A stretch of DNA of 64,000 bases, from assembly GCF_008271745.1 (NCBI RefSeq), contig NZ_VKKZ01000025.1:247506-311505 (forward strand), given 5' to 3'. The notes beneath the pieces were generated by a model. That model did not search any database. It was not told where the DNA came from and worked only from the letters and a program-made list of their open reading frames with translations. Positions 61,495-64,000 of this stretch are shown in pieces (within the stretch, counting starts at the first letter, position 1; every line of letters starts with the position of its first letter). Position numbers and translations under genes: made by a program. Source of the stretch: Rufibacter glacialis (lineage in GTDB: Bacteria; Bacteroidota; Bacteroidia; Cytophagales; Hymenobacteraceae).

Positions 61495-61776
61495 GCGAGA
61501 AAAAGCCTCAACCACTGGAAGGTAACACCTAAAACATGCGGCTCATGGGAAGAAGAAAGGAATTGCCCGCCCCGTCAGTGTCTGGCCCTGTTTCTAGCCT
61601 GAATCTGTTCTATCAAAGACGCTCTGCCTACCGGATATTTTCAGCAGCGCGCACATGAACCGCAGACGTCTGCCCCATGGTGGGTGAGAATACCAGCCCT
61701 GGGGCAGATGGCATTCCTGCTCTTCTGTTGTCCTAAACTTTTTTACGCCATTGGTCACCCTTAACGTCACCAGTTT
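61495..61776. other. Intergenic region between the His-tail gene and the 4Fe-4S gene
   Basis: About 280 bp with no gene and no strong hairpin, so the two may be transcribed separately. Confidence 0.35.
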
Positions 61777-63117
61777 GTGAAAGATTATTCCTTTGCCTTA
61801 GGCCACTCTGAAGACCCTACCCTTCCGCTTACGGAGCGCCTGGCTTTGCTGCTGGTAGTGGTGGGTCTTTTGGTGGGGCTACTTCCTCTGGCCATGCCCA
61901 CGGCAGGTCTGTCCGCTTTAGGTTCGGGCCTGGCCTTACTTACCGGCGGCAGCCTGTGGTACTACTACCTGCGCTTCGGCCAGCGGCCGCACCTGGTCAA
62001 TACGGGGGTATGGCTCCAGAAACAGACCTCCCGCGGGTGGACGGCCTGGCTGGTGGCGCTCCTGCTCACGGGCTTCTACGTGCTTCTGTACTGGTTTCCC
62101 TGGGTCTTGGAGGGGCTGATCAGGCCATTTGACGGCCTGAGCCACCTCATGCGGAACCGCCCCGCCGACCATTGGTTTCTGTACGGGGCCTTCTATACGT
62201 TTGCGGTGCTGCTGATGGGCGTACGCGCGCTGCTCAAATACCGCCACAGCCGTTACCAGGTGCTGCGCACGCTCTCGGTGATGTTCTTCCAGTTGGTGTT
62301 CGCCTTCATTCTGCCCCATCTCATGGTGCTGTTCCAGGGACCAGAGTTCTACTTCAGCTATTTCTGGCCTTTGAAGTACGAGTACCTGTTTCCTGGCACC
62401 CTGGCAGACCTTTTGAAGCAACCTTTGGGGATAGGCGTTTTCCTAGTGTTCTGGAGCGTCACCTTCTCACTTATTGCCACGCCCATTCTCACGTATTTCT
62501 ACGGCAAGCGCTGGTATTGCAGCTGGGTCTGCGGCTGCGGCGGCCTGGCGGAAACCGCCGGCGATCCCTACCGCCACCTCGCCGACCGTTCCCGCAAAGC
62601 CTGGCGGCTGGAAGTCAACCTCATCTACCCCATCTTCGGGGCCATTATCTTGCTGACCCTTTTGTTGTGGATTAACAGCTACCTGAAAGGCGATCTGCTG
62701 GGCCAGTTTTCTGGGGTGTACGCGCAGTGGTACGGCTTTTTGATTGGGTCTATTTTTGCCGGGGTCATTGGCGTGGGCTTTTACCCCTTGCTGGGGTCCA
62801 GGGTTTGGTGCCGCTTTGGGTGCCCCATGGCGGCTTACCTGGGATTGTTGCAGAAGCACTTCTCGCGCTTCCGGATTACCACCAACGGCGGCCAGTGCAT
62901 CTCCTGCGGCAACTGCTCTACCTACTGTGAAATGGGCATTGACGTGCGCCACTACGCGCAGCAAGGACAGCCCATCATCAGAGCGGCTTGCGTAGGCTGC
63001 GGCATGTGCGCCACCGTTTGTCCACGCGGGGTACTTAAATTGGAAAACGGTCCGCGCGAGGGCCGGTACGAGGCCAGCCAACTCATTCACCCCGACAACC
63101 TTCGCCTTTTATCTTAA
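61777..63117 (+). CDS. Polytopic 4Fe-4S membrane protein (CcoG/NapH/NosR-like)
   Basis: 446 residues, GTG start at 61777 (no nearby ATG gives the N-terminus). About eight TM helices with the motif WYCSWVCGCGGLAE and WCRFGCPMAAYLG, typical of the NapH/NosR/CcoG group (Fer4_5). The C-terminal part carries two ferredoxin clusters, CISCGNCSTYC and CVGCGMCATVCP. These proteins pass electrons across the membrane, or reduce copper for cytochrome oxidase assembly in the case of CcoG. The SCO and cytochrome operon at 47-49 kb is compatible with that role, though not linked. The exact role is unassigned. Confidence 0.88.
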   Translation: MKDYSFALGHSEDPTLPLTERLALLLVVVGLLVGLLPLAMPTAGLSALGSGLALLTGGSLWYYYLRFGQRPHLVNTGVWLQKQTSRGWTAWLVALLLTGFYVLLYWFPWVLEGLIRPFDGLSHLMRNRPADHWFLYGAFYTFAVLLMGVRALLKYRHSRYQVLRTLSVMFFQLVFAFILPHLMVLFQGPEFYFSYFWPLKYEYLFPGTLADLLKQPLGIGVFLVFWSVTFSLIATPILTYFYGKRWYCSWVCGCGGLAETAGDPYRHLADRSRKAWRLEVNLIYPIFGAIILLTLLLWINSYLKGDLLGQFSGVYAQWYGFLIGSIFAGVIGVGFYPLLGSRVWCRFGCPMAAYLGLLQKHFSRFRITTNGGQCISCGNCSTYCEMGIDVRHYAQQGQPIIRAACVGCGMCATVCPRGVLKLENGPREGRYEASQLIHPDNLRLLS

Positions 63118-63236
63118 CTCTTGTAGTTACTTACAGGCTGTTTTCCTGAAAAGGACCCGAAAACCGGGGCTGGCCCCTTCTATGGCTTGTGCGTCTGGTG
63201 CGTGCCGGCTATCTTACTGGTTTAAAATCCGTTCCC

Positions 63237-63800
63237 ATGACCAGAGAAGAAGCCTCCCAGATCTTACACCAATATACCAAAAGCGAAAGCCTTTTACGCC
63301 ACGCCCGCACGGTGGAGCTGGTCCTGCGCGCCTACGCCCAGAAAATGAACCAGGACCCTGAGCTCTGGGGCAATACCGGCCTTCTCCATGACGCGGACTA
63401 CGAGGCCTACCCAGACCGTCACCCCCAGGTGGTCGTTGCCCTGCTGCGCGAACGCGGTGAAGAGGAAATGGCCCACGCCATCTCCGGCCACTACAGCCAC
63501 TGGGGCGTTCCCCACCACAGCCTCCTCGACAAAGCCTTGCTGGGCTGCGATGAGATCACTGGCTTTGTGGTGGCCTGCGCCCAGGTGCGTCCGCAGCGAC
63601 TGTCTGGCTTGGAAGCCAAATCGGTTCTGAAGAAACTGAAGCAAGCCAGCTTTGCCGCCTCCGTTGACCGCGGGGAAGTGCGTTTAGGAGCTCAATTACT
63701 GGAAGTAGACCTAGCTGCCCACATTGACTTCATCATCCAAACCTTACAGCCCCATGCCGAGGAATTGCAGTTGACACCCGTGTCTTCAGAGGCTTCCTGA
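63237..63800 (+). CDS. HD-domain phosphohydrolase
   Basis: 187 residues from the ATG at 63237. HD-superfamily metal ligands are visible: His22 (LLRHARTVE), His51-Asp52 (LLHDADYEAYP), and a later Asp (GCDEITG). Small single-HD proteins of this kind hydrolyse nucleotides or phosphoesters; the substrate is unknown. The GTG 16 codons upstream is a poorer start. Confidence 0.85.
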   Translation: MTREEASQILHQYTKSESLLRHARTVELVLRAYAQKMNQDPELWGNTGLLHDADYEAYPDRHPQVVVALLRERGEEEMAHAISGHYSHWGVPHHSLLDKALLGCDEITGFVVACAQVRPQRLSGLEAKSVLKKLKQASFAASVDRGEVRLGAQLLEVDLAAHIDFIIQTLQPHAEELQLTPVSSEAS

Positions 63801-64000
63801 GGAGGAAAGATACTTCAACTATAGTGCAGATAAGCGTATGTTTACGTTTATCCAGTAGTGCCTGTATTGGCTCGGCCAATGTTTCCGACATAACAACTTG
63901 TGCATAGTTTTTAGGCTGAGAATTTGGGAAGACAGTAGAATTAGTTACAGGAGCTTTTGCAGCGAGACCTTTCCTAACATTGAGTGGATGAACTCTACCA
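63801..64000. other. Window end, no supported gene
   Basis: One minus-strand frame is open from the edge for about 80 codons and ends inside the HD gene. It could be the tail of a gene beyond the window but has no recognisable motif. Confidence 0.3.

Noticed and set aside
63801..63999. Minus-strand frame open to the window edge
   Set aside because: Ends inside the HD gene and shows no motif; too little sequence to support a gene.

Overview
The window reads as chromosomal DNA of a Bacteroidota bacterium, most likely order Cytophagales, family Hymenobacteraceae (Rufibacter/Pontibacter-like). The pointers are a SusC/SusD pair, a type IX secretion (T9SS) giant adhesin with a gliding-motility C-terminal domain followed by PorP/SprF, promoters with the Bacteroidota -7 box TAnnTTTG, weak Shine-Dalgarno signals, and several families largely confined to this phylum. 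The genus is inference. I saw no tRNA, rRNA or CRISPR array.

Layout. 0-9.6 kb (minus strand): a SusD lipoprotein cut by the window edge, SusC, AnmK (muropeptide recycling), a fatty acid desaturase, an esterase, a DinB protein and a POT peptide transporter. 9.8-10.6 kb: a REP-associated tyrosine transposase (RAYT) between inverted two-hairpin REP units, next to a (GTT)n microsatellite. 10.6-22.8 kb (minus): an envelope-stress block. YbjN-like protein, short PspA-like coiled coil, small membrane protein, YqiJ-like protein and YqiK-type flotillin form a tight run. Downstream come a signal-peptide/coiled-coil/TM protein, a CPBP protease, a 1663-residue AAA+ ATPase and a four-TM protein. A divergent XRE regulator with a LexA-like domain lacking its catalytic residues sits upstream. 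This block is the best candidate for a poorly described system.

24-29 kb: PLD-like protein, small conserved proteins, and two tandem isoaspartyl peptidase/asparaginase paralogues. 29-41.4 kb: a signalling locus with a GAF protein, stand-alone CheB, CheB-CheR-PAS fusion, multi-PAS HisKA_3 kinase, a degenerate kinase paralogue that has lost key residues, two STAS proteins and a NarL-type regulator. There is no CheA, CheW or receptor gene, so it looks like a modified-CheBR/partner-switch pathway rather than chemotaxis.

41-52 kb: cation diffusion facilitator, small proteins, an endonuclease/exonuclease/phosphatase-family protein, a PA0069-type radical SAM protein, a Thr-Gly-repeat lipoprotein, a cytochrome c/SCO/lipoprotein operon, disordered stress-type proteins, a zinc-ribbon protein and a candidate stand-alone structured RNA at about 51.64-51.84 kb. 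52.5-58.7 kb: T9SS type B giant repeat protein plus PorP/SprF. 59-64 kb: a small exported protein, an FAD/NAD oxidoreductase, a small membrane protein ending in eight histidines, a polytopic 4Fe-4S protein (CcoG/NapH-like) and an HD-domain protein.

Many genes are followed by very long, perfect or near-perfect hairpins (stems of 13-27 bp), some of them bidirectional between convergent genes.
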